Source of the DNA: Scenedesmus sp. ARA3
Lineage: Eukaryota; Chlorophyta; Chlorophyceae; Sphaeropleales; Scenedesmaceae
Assembly: GCA_004335835.1 (NCBI GenBank)
Contig: RWJK01001013.1
Location: 16,314 to 80,313 of the forward strand
DNA length: 64,000 nucleotides
Reading direction: 5' to 3'
The notes under the pieces were generated by a model. The model was not told where the DNA came from and searched no databases. It was given only the letters and a program-made list of their open reading frames with translations. A program made the position numbers and the translations under genes. This document shows, piece by piece, positions 28,372-39,243 of this stretch. The number at the start of each line of letters is the position of its first letter. Within the stretch, counting starts at the first letter, position 1.

Positions 28372-31131
28372 ATGGCAATGCTGCTCTCCCGCAAGGCCCA
28401 GGCAGGCCTCACTGCCCGCGCTGCTTCTCGCAGCGTGAAGGTGCAGGCTGCAAGCAGGCCCCTGTGGATGCCAGGAGCAGATGTGCCCGCTCACCTGAAC
28501 GGCGAGTGAGTACCAGAGCAAGCGGCACGGTGCTCGCCCCGCCCAATCTCAGCACGCAGTCGCAGATTATCGGTATTTATAGCGAGATCGATGTTTCTAA
28601 AGATTGAAAAGGGTCATCACGCCGCTGCGGCAGCAGCAGATCACGATTGATAGAGATTGTCAGAGCTACTGCTGGAAGCAAGATGCAGGCAGCAGCGATC
28701 AGCACGAGCACAAGAGTGCCGTTCAGCGCCCGGAATGCTTTCAGGCAGCCTCTGACTCTTCAACAGTGCTGCAGTGCTTTAAGCCAAAAGTAGCAGTGGG
28801 CTGACTCCTGCTGCTGTTGTTGCTGCGGTGTGCTGCATGCAGGCTGGCCGGCGACTTTGGCTTCGACCCACTTGTGAGTATGCATACAGATCCTTCGATA
28901 CAGTAACAGCAGCTGCAGCATATTGCTTGAGTGACAATAAAGCAACAGGATCCCAAGGAACAGCATGTTCAGCGCCCTGCATCCTGCAACCTGTAGTGCC
29001 CCTTTCATGCCGCAGCTGTACCTGAACCATTTCTCTTCAATGAACTGTTACTACAATAGCAATGGAATCCTCACTTTGGCTGCGCGTTGTTTGTGTCTCT
29101 GCTGCTGCGCAGGGCCTGGGCAAGGACCCCGAGGCACTCCGCTGGTACGTGCAGGCTGAGCTGGTGCACTGCCGCACTGCCATGGCTGGCGTGGCGGGCA
29201 TCCTCATCCCAGCGGTGAGACGCAGCAGAAGCAGCAGCAGAATATCTGGCAGCAGCAGCAGCGGCAGTGGCAAACAGCTTGAGGAGCAGTGATGGAGCGA
29301 CAGCGATTGTCAGCTTGGCCAGGAGCAGCTGCCCTTGTAGTCATTGGCAGAGAGGATGCAGCTGCTCGCATCAGGCCATGTCTGGTGTGCTAGTAGTTGT
29401 TCTTTTATGGCAGTTTGGCAGACGTGATGCAGCAGCTGGGGCAGCAGGCACACAGTGCTGTGCCGACCTGCTGCAGCAGCAGCCAGCCACATTGGCAGCG
29501 GGCTCCAACAGTTCCAACTCAAATACGACAGCGATTCGATGTGCATGACACTGCTTTGGAGCTCCAGCAAACCCACACCAGCTGCAGGTGCAGCACCAGC
29601 TTGGGTGCAGCTGCGCACGGGCCAGCAGTTGGGTGGCCAGAGTGAGCAGCTGCTGCTGCCCTATTAGGCTCCCAGCAAAGCACTAGGCAGACTGCATTCG
29701 CCACCCCTGATGTGCTATCTGCCCCCTGACTGTTTTGCCCCCTGATCGGTTTGCTGCGCAGGTGCTGACCAAGGCTGGTGTGCTGAACGTGCCTGAGTGG
29801 TACGAGGCTGGCAAGGTCTCTGCAGAGCAGACCGGCATCGCCCTGGGTGAGTTATTTTTCAACCACCCCCTCGCAGCTGCAGCAGATGGATAGCAAACCT
29901 AACAGGCTGTGCAGCAGCAGCAGCAGCAGTGATTCTAGTTGTGTGGAGCCACAGCTGCAATTGACGGAGTTCGCACGCGTAGTTATGCCAAATGCACCCA
30001 CAACAGCAGCAGGTACGGTGCAACATGGCATTATTGCGCACCCCAGCGCCTGCACCGACTAAAAGAGCACCACAGCCTGTATCGCAGCCATGGCATACAT
30101 CTGCACTCTTGTCTTAAGCACCTCCTCACCACCTGGTGCTCACTCCTCAGCTCCTGTAACCTCACCTTCTTTGCTTTGCTGCTCTGATGTATCGCAGGCC
30201 CCCTGCTGGCTGTGCAGCTGTTCATGTGCGGCTTTGTTGAGGCCAAGCGCTGGCAGGACTTCCGCAAGCCCGGCAGCCAGGCCGAGCCGGGCACCTTCCT
30301 GGGCTTTGAGGCCAGCTTCAAGGGCCAGGGCAACGGCTACCCAGGCGGGCCATTCGACCCCATGGGCATGTGCAAGTGAGTGGCCGCGCGTGCAGCGTAT
30401 CTTTTGGTATCTTTGTTGTATTTGAAAGAGGCTGTGAGGCCAGCTTCAAGGGCCAGGGCAACGGCTACCCGGGCGGGCCATTCGACCCCATGGGCATGTG
30501 CAAGTGAGTGGCGCAGGGGCGAGGAGTGCTGTGGGTAAAGCTAGTGGATGTGCTGGGCGTGGCTTTTTACGAGCTTATTTAGGACGGATGCATTGAGCAT
30601 CGCGTTTGGGGCTTGGAGCGGCCGGGGCAGTGATTGGTGTGTATTGCACGTGATCAGGCTGTGTCATCAGATTGGCTTCGTTTGATGTGGCCGATTATAA
30701 GTGGGTATCATTTGCAGTGAGAGTGCGCCTGGCTTGCACACACCTCGTGCTGCTTCAGGCTGTGCACTGCTGCTGTTCAGCTGCACTTACCAGCTAGTCC
30801 TTCAACCAGCTACAGCCACATGGATGGACTAGCAACTGTACGAATGCCATCATGCCAACACCTGGCCGCCTCTATGAGTCTGTTCTCACTCCTGCTGTTG
30901 CTCCTCCTCCTGCTCTTTTTTCACACCAACAGCGAGTCCGCTGAGAAGACCAAGGACCTGAAGCTGAAGGAGGTCAAGAACGGCCGCCTGGCAATGCTGG
31001 CATGCCTGGGCTTTGCTGCTCAGTACGCCGCCACAGGCAAGGGCCCTCTTGACAACCTGGCTGACCACCTGGCAGCACCCCTGAAGACCACATTCGTGGA
31101 CAACGGCGTTTCCATCCCCATCAGCCTGTAA
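28372..31131 (+). CDS. Chlorophyll a/b-binding light-harvesting protein, LHCA-like
   Basis: Thylakoid antenna protein binding chlorophyll and carotenoid, probably of photosystem I. Exons: 28372-28505, 28843-28873, 29113-29214, 29762-29846, 30198-30375, 30933-31131; phases join to 242 aa. A transit peptide ([20 protein letters not shown]) precedes [20 protein letters not shown] and [19 protein letters not shown]. The first helix reads [19 protein letters not shown] (LHC consensus E..H.R). The middle part is [20 protein letters not shown], then [12 protein letters not shown], and the last helix is [20 protein letters not shown] with the conserved E-x-x-x-G-R pair. The PLW..G..PPAHL-type start and short C-terminus resemble LHCA rather than LHCII proteins; the paralogue number cannot be given. 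A partial copy of exon 5 follows in the next intron. Confidence 0.93.
30434..30503 (+). repeat. Copy of the LHC exon 5 donor end
   Basis: Seventy bases ending TGGGCATGTGCAA|GTGAGTGG duplicate 30306-30375 almost exactly, including the donor. The copy lies about 58 bases into the intron. Confidence 0.95.
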
Positions 31132-31367
31132 ATGTGTTATGTAACACGTCATGTGTGTGGTTGGAACAGCTGGTGCGGCGGCGTAGCTGCTGCTGGCGCC
31201 GTGCGGGTGTGTGGGTGTGCAGTGCTATGTAGGTTGTGTGTTTTGGGGAGGTGGCGCGGTTCGGCTTGGCTGACATTGTTAAACAACACAGTTGTCTCGC
31301 AGTAAGCGCTGCTGTGTTGGCGCTGTGAGCAGCTGCGGGTGCCTTGGCATCCTATGCTGCTGTGCGG

Positions 31368-31372
31368 TGTAA
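31368..31372 (+). terminator. Putative TGTAA polyadenylation signal of LHC
   Basis: TGTAA about 240 bases after the stop. Another TGTAA at 31140-31144 is too close to the stop to be likely. Confidence 0.4.
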
Positions 31373-32652
31373 CAGCAAGTTGTACGTTGAGTGCGCGTTT
31401 GGTGGCGACATGTGCTTGGCGCGTGCAGGGTTGTGTTGCACGACCCTGTGCACAGCAGCACATGTGTTGGATGGATTGTTGCTTTGCTGTGTGCCTCCCT
31501 GCCGAGCAGGCCTGTGTCAGTTAGGGCAAGCAGGTTGTTGCATTGAGTGTGCGTGGCTGTCAGATGGTGGCTGCTCCGCCCATCTGCTGCTGCACACACA
31601 AGAGTGTAGCTGTCTTGATACTCCTGGGCATGCTGGCCCTTGAGCTGTGTAACTCGGAGCATCTACACCTTGGCAATTCACTGAGCAGTCAGGGTATTCA
31701 GGTATCGTGCAGTGCATGCAGTGGTGCTTATCTTGCAGAGTCAGCTGTGCGGGGGGTGTGCCCCGGGGGCACCTTTCAAGGGTTGCACTGACTGTAGGTA
31801 GACTGCAGCTATCACTCTGTTGGGGCTGCTGATTCATCAGCCTGAGAGAAGTCAGCAATATGTGCTAAAGGTGGCTGATACAGGGTGTCCAACCCCAGCG
31901 GCCCGTAAACCTTTTACCAGTTTACGTCGCGATATTATGAATGCTTTCGACGCGCTTCTCGACTGAAACGTGCTGAGGATACTTCCATGCTTTCATGCTA
32001 TATGCAAACTCTCTGTAAACAGGCGTGTCTTGCGCTTCTGAACAGGCACGCGGCTGCCCGTATGCCTCATGCGATGCTGTGATCTCAGGGAGATCTAGCC
32101 ACAGTTGCCCAGCATCGGCATCCGGAAAAGCCGTCATACGGTCGTCTGTAGTAAGTACTAATGAGCAAACTGTTTGTACACGGTGTGTGATTTGCTTTCA
32201 GTTGTACCTCGCCAAGAACGCACGCGCATTGCGAATCGGCGGAACGCGATCATGACCAGAAGGCGGGTGATTTGAAACCACCGGTGACACACGATGCTGC
32301 TGACGACTCGCACATCAACGTCGTTTACGTAGTTGAAGTCCGACAGACCTCTGCGTTTGAAGGCATTAACTGGCGGCTGGCACCTGACAGCTGCTGTTGC
32401 ATCAGGCTCTGCCTCGTGGCACCAGCCTCGTGTTGTACTGCCAATTGCAAGTGTAGGACGTTGCACACTTTGCACACTTTGCCAAAGCACAATGCAACAT
32501 AACACTCTCTCTGAGAGCCAAGTCTCCTGGCATGTGTGCACCCGCAGCTGTGTCCATTTAACATACGTATTGACAAGCTTGATGAGTAACATGATGATGA
32601 TGATGATGGTATTGACAAGCTTGCGCAATCAGGATATCAGGAAGCCGCTCGC

Positions 32653-32657
32653 TTACA
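32653..32657 (-). terminator. Putative TGTAA polyadenylation signal of RPS8
   Basis: TTACA on the plus strand (TGTAA in transcript sense), 159 bases after the RPS8 stop. Confidence 0.35.
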
Positions 32658-32815
32658 CGTGGAAAGCTCTAAACGATGGCCTAAAGTGGACGCGGCAACC
32701 AACGGCCGGCAGCGCAGCTCTGCTCGTGCCTGCAGCACGCGCAACCAGCTGCCCTGCCGCACTGCTGCACACCACAACGCTGCGTCAGCAGCTTGCAGGA
32801 AACCAGCTGCGCTGC

Positions 32816-35800
32816 TTAGGCTGCGGCCTTGGACTTCTTCTTCTGCATCTTACGCAGGTAGAACTCCAGCTCGCGGCCCTCCAGGATGTAGCCGTCGCAG
32901 CGCCCGCACTGCCCGGGGCGGCTGGACACGCACGCAAACAGGCGGCCCACGCTGAACTGGTCGGCCAGCGCCTGGTCGACCTTCTTGTGGCCGCGCGCGC
33001 GCTCCTTCATCTTGCGCTGCACGTGGTTGGAGCCCTGCAATGGGACATCAGGATGATAGGTGGTGGCGTTGGCAGTGCGATGGCAGTTTGCAAGTAAGCT
33101 GCACACACTACGTGCACGCTGGCAGCTGCTGCTGGAAGTTGAAAGGGTCCGCTGTGTGCTGTTATGTGAATAGAATGACGGACGTGCTGGTGGTGGCAGC
33201 AGAAAACTGCAACTAATTGCAAGATAGCTCAAAGGAAGCCAAAAATCTCCGACACGTCCAAGCACGTCCAAACAACACAGCCAGCAGCTGAGAAACGCGT
33301 GTCAAATGCAGCAACAGCAGCCATCAGAGAAATGTGGTCTATGTTTCCTCAAGCCCAGGCCCTGTCGGGCCAAGCTCAGAGTCATGGAAGTTTTGATGCT
33401 CGTCACATGGCTGTGAAAAAACCTAATCCACCGCGCAAAGCACTAAAAATGCTGCTGCACCCCAACAAAACTGCTGTGCATGCTGCCAGACACATATATG
33501 AACGCATGCCTGCCACAACTGAACACCTGCTGCCCAGCCTGCCAACACCAGCTGCTGCAAACTGCACATCAGCAGCGCAACAATGCCATCTGCCTACTGC
33601 AACATTGCGAAGACTGCCCCACAGCTGCACAAGCGCACTGCAAGTTTGCTGCTCACAGGGTCGACAGTACAGCACTGCAATTCTGTGCCGCCGCTGCCGT
33701 AAGAGCGTGCAGCGAAACTGCCGCCAACATTGCCTGTTGAACTGTTGGCCTGCACCTTTGCTGGTGTATGTCTGCTCAGCCACATGTTCATGCGTTGTTT
33801 AAGACTGAGCTGCACAGCCAACTAACCAGTTCAACATGCTGCCACCACTGCACACCACCGAGCATCATGACAACCTCATCAAAGACAGCAGCACACAAGA
33901 CGCCAGCATCTCCGTGGCATGCTTCCAACATCAGCACAGCAGCTGCTGCACTGCAGCCTGGGCGTAGTCCGCACTTTGACGCACTACTCATTGTTACTAC
34001 ACAGTGCCAAGAGTCAGGCTACATGCTCGCACCCACCTTGCTCTCCTCTGCCTTCTCCTCTGCAGGGGCAGCGGCAGCGGCGCCCTTCTTCTGGCCCAGC
34101 TCCACGCCGTAGTGCTGCTGGTACCACTGCCTGAAGGGAGCGGCGTCGATCTGCACGATGCAGTTCTTCACCAGCGTCTGCGTGCGCACCTGGGGGCATA
34201 AGCGAGCAGCGATGCAAGACGGGCAGACGCGGAAAGAGGCGGTTGAGTGAGAGAGTTGAGAGCGTAGCTGGCAGACACGTGCAGGCTGCCATGACGTGTC
34301 CAGAACAGCCAGCAGCAGCGCTAGTTTGTGCTGTCCTCGTCTGTGATGCTGCGCGGCTGTCACGTGTGAAGGTGCGATGTTGCGGGATGCACACCATCCG
34401 TCTGCAGGTGCGTGCTGCATCCCCGGCAAAGTTTGTTGACTGCCAAACAAAAGCCGAGCATGTTGCTGCCTGCTGCACACTGCCGTGCGCACAGAAGTTG
34501 GTGACTGGCTATGAAACACAAGCAGAGGAAGGCTGCGCTTCACAACACCAGTTACGTGCTGCATAATGTAATCAACTGCTGCCGCCAACCCATGAGCGCT
34601 GCTGCATCAGCAATTCTCATGCAGTCTCTGCCAAGCTCAACTGCCAGCACGCTTGTCCAGATAAGCTGCTGAGGCTTTGCTACTTCCGCAGCTGCTGCTA
34701 CTGCTGCTGCAGCCCTCCCCTGCTGCAGCTGACATCAGCGTGCAAAGGCCATGTCTGCCAGCTCTTGCCCTCAGCTGTGTACTGCACTGTTGTGTGCTGC
34801 TGCTGCTGTGCTCCAGCTGGTCATTGGCTGCTGCTGCTGCTGCTCACCAGCTCGTTGTTGGATGCGTTGTAGTTCACATCCAGGATGCGAGTCTTCCTGG
34901 TGATGGCCTGCAGCAGCAGCAGCAGCAGCAGGAGCAGCAGCAGCAGCAGCAGGGGTTATGACGCAGCCGGCAGCAGCATCAGACAGAGCCTTACAGACAA
35001 GAAGGCAGCATGTAGGAGAGGCCTACCATTGCATGCGGTGAGCAGTGCTTGTGCTGCTTCGCGCTGCAACTCACTGCTGTGCAGCTGCAGGGAGGCACCG
35101 TCCGCATGCAGCGCTCAGTGCTTGAGAGCACTGCAGTCGCTGCTGCTACAGCCGCTTTTGCTGCAGTTGCTAGTGCATCTGATGATTCGACCGCACGACG
35201 GCAAGCAGTCCCTTTAAATGCAGCGCAGCCGCGCTGCAGCGCCGCAGCCGGCATGCCTGCCGGCAGGTACGCCGGTCGACTAGTCCTGCTGCTTCTGCCC
35301 TGTCTGTCGTTGCTGCAGCAGGCTTTGCAAGCTCCTCTGCACACGCTGTCGCTGTAGCAAACGCCTTGCTGCCTGCTGCTATCCCAGGATGTCGCCGCTG
35401 CTACAGCCAGCTGCTGCTGCCGCTGCTGCTCACCTCAGAGCCCCAGGAGTAGTTGCCATGGTCCAGACGCAGGGCCCTGAACTTGGAGTTGCCGCCACGC
35501 ACACGAACCTTCCTCACAGCCACGTGAGAGGACAGCTTGGTGTTGGCTGGCTGGCGACCCAGCTCATACCTGCAGCAGGATCCCCCAAAATCAGCTGCTG
35601 CTCGAGCCTGGGAGACGCCGTGCCTGCCCTACAGCGCGCCCGAGAAGCTGATCTATATTCACAACGATCCCAGACAGCTTACTTCTTCTTCTTGCGCCAG
35701 TGCTTCTTGCGACCACCGGTTGCCCGGCGTTTGTGGAGTGAATCACGGGAGATACCTGCAAGGGCGCAATCCGTTCAATGTCTCTGGTCATTATCTGTGC

Positions 35801-35888
35801 TTAAGAGAGCCTGCAGACGCCTGCATGCCCTGGATCGATGCAAGCAGCCAAAGACGGGCTGCGGCTGCCTTGCTTGACACGCACCCAT
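32816..35888 (-). CDS. RPS8: 40S ribosomal protein S8 (eS8)
   Basis: Structural protein of the cytosolic small subunit. Exons: 35888-35885, 35755-35683, 35569-35434, 34907-34848, 34189-34037, 33034-32816; phases join to 214 aa. The first exon is only ATGG, so codon 2 is split by the intron, and [19 protein letters not shown] is completed by exon 2. Family text continues with [80 protein letters not shown], then a lineage-type Ala/Glu/Lys-rich stretch, [20 protein letters not shown] and [17 protein letters not shown]. Length and basic charge are normal. There are no junction duplications in this gene, unlike its neighbours. Confidence 0.96.
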
Positions 35889-37914
35889 GGTTCTACGAAG
35901 GTGCCGCACACCTCCTTCCCGCAAAAGAGGCAGAGCAGAGCGGAGCACCGAGCTATCACACAGCAGCAATTGGTGGGCTGTGGGTTTAGGGCCTGGAGAC
36001 TGCTGCGGGACGCTTTTCTCTATGCACTGCTCATACAAGCCTGTCGGTCTCTTTTGAAGCGGTGATGTCATCGGTATGTTCAAGTAAGCACTGAAGCTCC
36101 ATGACGCTGCTTGTGCAGTGTGAAGGGCTTCACCCTGCCCCGAGCAGGCACGCACTGATGTGCCAGTCTAGTTTTACAAAGTATTTATTAGTTGTTCAAC
36201 ACCTTTTAGCCTGCCACTGGTAGCTGCATAGGCTACGACACCTTGCCTTGGACATGCACTGCCAGTGCTGCTGGCCCACATTCACAAAGAAAGCAAGCTG
36301 CATGATCATCTGACATATTCTCAGCTGTATACGCTTTTAAACATCTAGCAGCGCGTACAGACCTTGCTGTCAAAATCACTCCATGAAAGCGGCGGTTGCC
36401 ATCATGGCATAGTGATCAGGCTAGCGCTGCTACGTCACCACGCACCTGCCGCAGGTGCTAGCAGTGCTTCAACATGCAGAAGCACACGCACCCGAAAAAC
36501 CACAAGCACCACACCATGGCGCGTGTTGGATGAAAACAGACAGCAGCACATCAGATCTGCAGCACGAGGCCAGCCAGCCACAAGCCCTGGACGAACGCCC
36601 CTTGCCTTGTGGCTCATGAAAAGATGGACAGTCTAGCATGAAAAAGCAAAGCTGTTGCTGCAAAAGCTGCACACCTTCAAGCAAGGCTTGGCCAGGAGAC
36701 CCCCCGCCCAAGGTCCCCCGACGCTCCAAGTGGGCTGTGCACGCAAGCACGGCTGTCCAGCACCACATTTTCAATGACAGGGAAACTAGCAGAGTGTTGA
36801 CCTCGGCGCAACACGTGTGCAAGTCGACTTACGCACCACCAGCGGACCTGTCCTGTGCAGCCCACCAGGGACATAACTATGATGAGCTCACTCTGAAGAT
36901 CTGCCTGAACCTGGCTGTGCCTAGAGAAACACCACCAAGGCAAAACATTATGTGATGCAAAGCTAGCAAGGCACGCATGCAACTCTGCTATACACATGCC
37001 CAACCTGCTCGACCCAAAAACATGCTGTACGTAACAAGCTAGTCAGACAACGCCAGAAGGCGTTTGAACATCACGTATGATGCACCATGTTGGGGGTGAG
37101 ATGCAGCAGCCTTTGATCAAAGCCACCTTCACTCGGCGTGCAGGATGATTGCGCACAGCGAGTATCAAACAGCAGCTGCAATGCCTGAGTGCGCATCTGC
37201 AGCAACCCTGATCCAAGGCATGCGCAAGGCAGCAAGCAGGTCTGCACTGCAAGTAGGTCATTCAACCATGCGCGTAGACAATGCACGTCCAAAATCATTG
37301 CAACAGTAACATGGCATCGACGTCCAAAACTAGTCTCCAGTTGCCTCTGAACATATATCTGTGTACCTCTACACTTGTCATCGCTGCTGCATCAGCAGGG
37401 GCCGCCAGCACTGCAAAGTAAACCCACCACCCAACCTTACTGCCCAGTCCGACCAAGTCAGCATCAACTGCTCCAGTAAAAGAGCCAAAACCAAGGTATA
37501 TGCAGTTCAGCCTGCATGCTGATGCTTCTCCAATAAACGCCCCTAAATCAAGCAAAGACTACATATACAAATCACATACTGCTGCCACAGTGTAGTAATA
37601 GTGTCCCTGCACTGCAAGTTTGACACACAGTCCAATACAATGATCAAACCTCCTGCACAAGAACACGAGGCATAAAGCATGAACAGTGCAGTAAGCAGCA
37701 AACAAGATTGCAGGTCGACTGGCGCCTTACCGCATGCATCATCACGCCCGGCAGCCACCTGCCAATTGCCTGCATAACAGCCTGGGGTCTGCCATGTCAA
37801 GGCGGCAGCTGCTGCAGTATCAGCACGACGCTCTGTTTGAAAATCACAGCGCTAGCCAGCGGCTCGCTTGCCTACACCTCCTGCTGCATGTGCTGCTGTC
37901 CAGAGTGCAGCACC
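35889..37914. other. RPS8 promoter and GTPase 3' flank
   Basis: About 2 kb with no supportable gene. It is relatively poor in CTG runs and richer in A/T than the introns. It holds the RPS8 promoter and the long 3' flank of the GTPase gene. Open frames here have no family motifs. Confidence 0.4.
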
Positions 37915-38723
37915 CTACATGTGCTGCTGCTGCTTCTGCTGCTGCTTGTGGGGCTCCAGCAGCGCAGTCACAAACCCTGCAGCCGCCACATGCCCGTCTG
38001 ACCTGTCCCGTACAATCATCCGTGCTCCGACCTGCATCCATTCAGGCCGGTGTGTGAACCTAAAACGAACAGCAACCACAGTCCCCAGGTCACCCGGCGC
38101 TAGCCTGCCCCTGCCCCTGCCATGCCTGCCGCTGCTGCTGCTTGCAGCCCTAGCCCTGTCACCGCTGCTGCTGCCGCTCTCAGCCCCGCAGCCAGAGCTG
38201 CCATCTGACTGCAGCTGCCCCTGCAGCAATGCTGCTGCTGCCTGGATGCTGGCAGACAGCCCAGCAGAATGCGGCAGCTGCGCTGGCCGCTGCTGCTGCT
38301 GCAGCTGCTGCTGCTCCTGCTGCTGCTCCTGTTCTTCCCGCAGCTCGCGCATGTGCACCACACGCGCAATCTGCCGGATGCTATTGCAGTGAATGACATA
38401 CGCATAGTCGTACCGCTTGGAACGCTGCTGCTTCCCAGGCCGCCGCTGCACCTGCTCACCTGCTGCTGCTGTTTTATGATCTGGCCCACACTGCAGCTGG
38501 GTGCTGCCAGCAGCTGCTGCTCCCTCCTCAGGGGGCCAGCAGCCCGACAGAAGCCCCCTGGCAGGCCAGTGTCCCCCCAGCAGCACCAGCTGGGCCTCAA
38601 ACTCCCAGTACGTCTTTGCGGCAGCAGCTGTTCCCAGCAGCACAGCGCCCTTGCTGCGCCAATTTGAAGGGGAGCAGCCTAATGCACAGCTGCCTGGCCC
38701 TGCTGCCCGCTGACTTCCAGGAA

Positions 38724-38759
<36 letters not shown>

Positions 38760-39209
38760 CAGGAATCGGCCAACCGCGCTTGTCTGCTGTAGATGGTGCG
38801 TCTGCAGCAGCAGGCAGTGACACACTTGCAGTGTCCTGCGTGCTGCTGCCCAGAGAAACACTGCTGCAGCTTGCAGCAGACCTTGATTGTGGCAGGCCAA
38901 CAACAACACCAAGCGAGCTGCTGCTGCCCAGCGAAGGCTCTGCCCGCCACCCTCTGCTGCAAGCGGCCGCATTCTGAGCAGCAACAGCACTGTGTTCTGC
39001 TCCTGCAGCTGCAGCTGTTGCTGCTGCAGTGTGCACAGCAGGTTCATCAGTGGCGCCAAGGTCCCAACTGAAGTCCAGGCTTGTGCAGCTGCTGCTGGTG
39101 CTGCCGCTGCTGCTACCCAAGCCAGCAGCCACATGCAGCCCTAGCTGGCTTGTGCTGCGTGCTGTGTCTGCTGCTGCTCCAAACCTAGACTTCTGCATCA
39201 TCCGCTTGC

Positions 39210-39243
<34 letters not shown>

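Larger units (their letters stand above)
31132..32815. other. LHC-RPS8 convergent region with an unassigned coding-like patch
   Basis: The first about 700 bases look like LHC 3' UTR. From about 31920 to 32330 the composition changes: fewer CTG runs, more balanced. The minus strand has a 71-codon frame 32137-31922 (MTAFPDADAGQLWLDLPE...) that looks protein-like but matches no family I know. It could be a small gene or a transposon remnant. A (GATGAT)n run lies at about 32592-32607. Confidence 0.35.
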
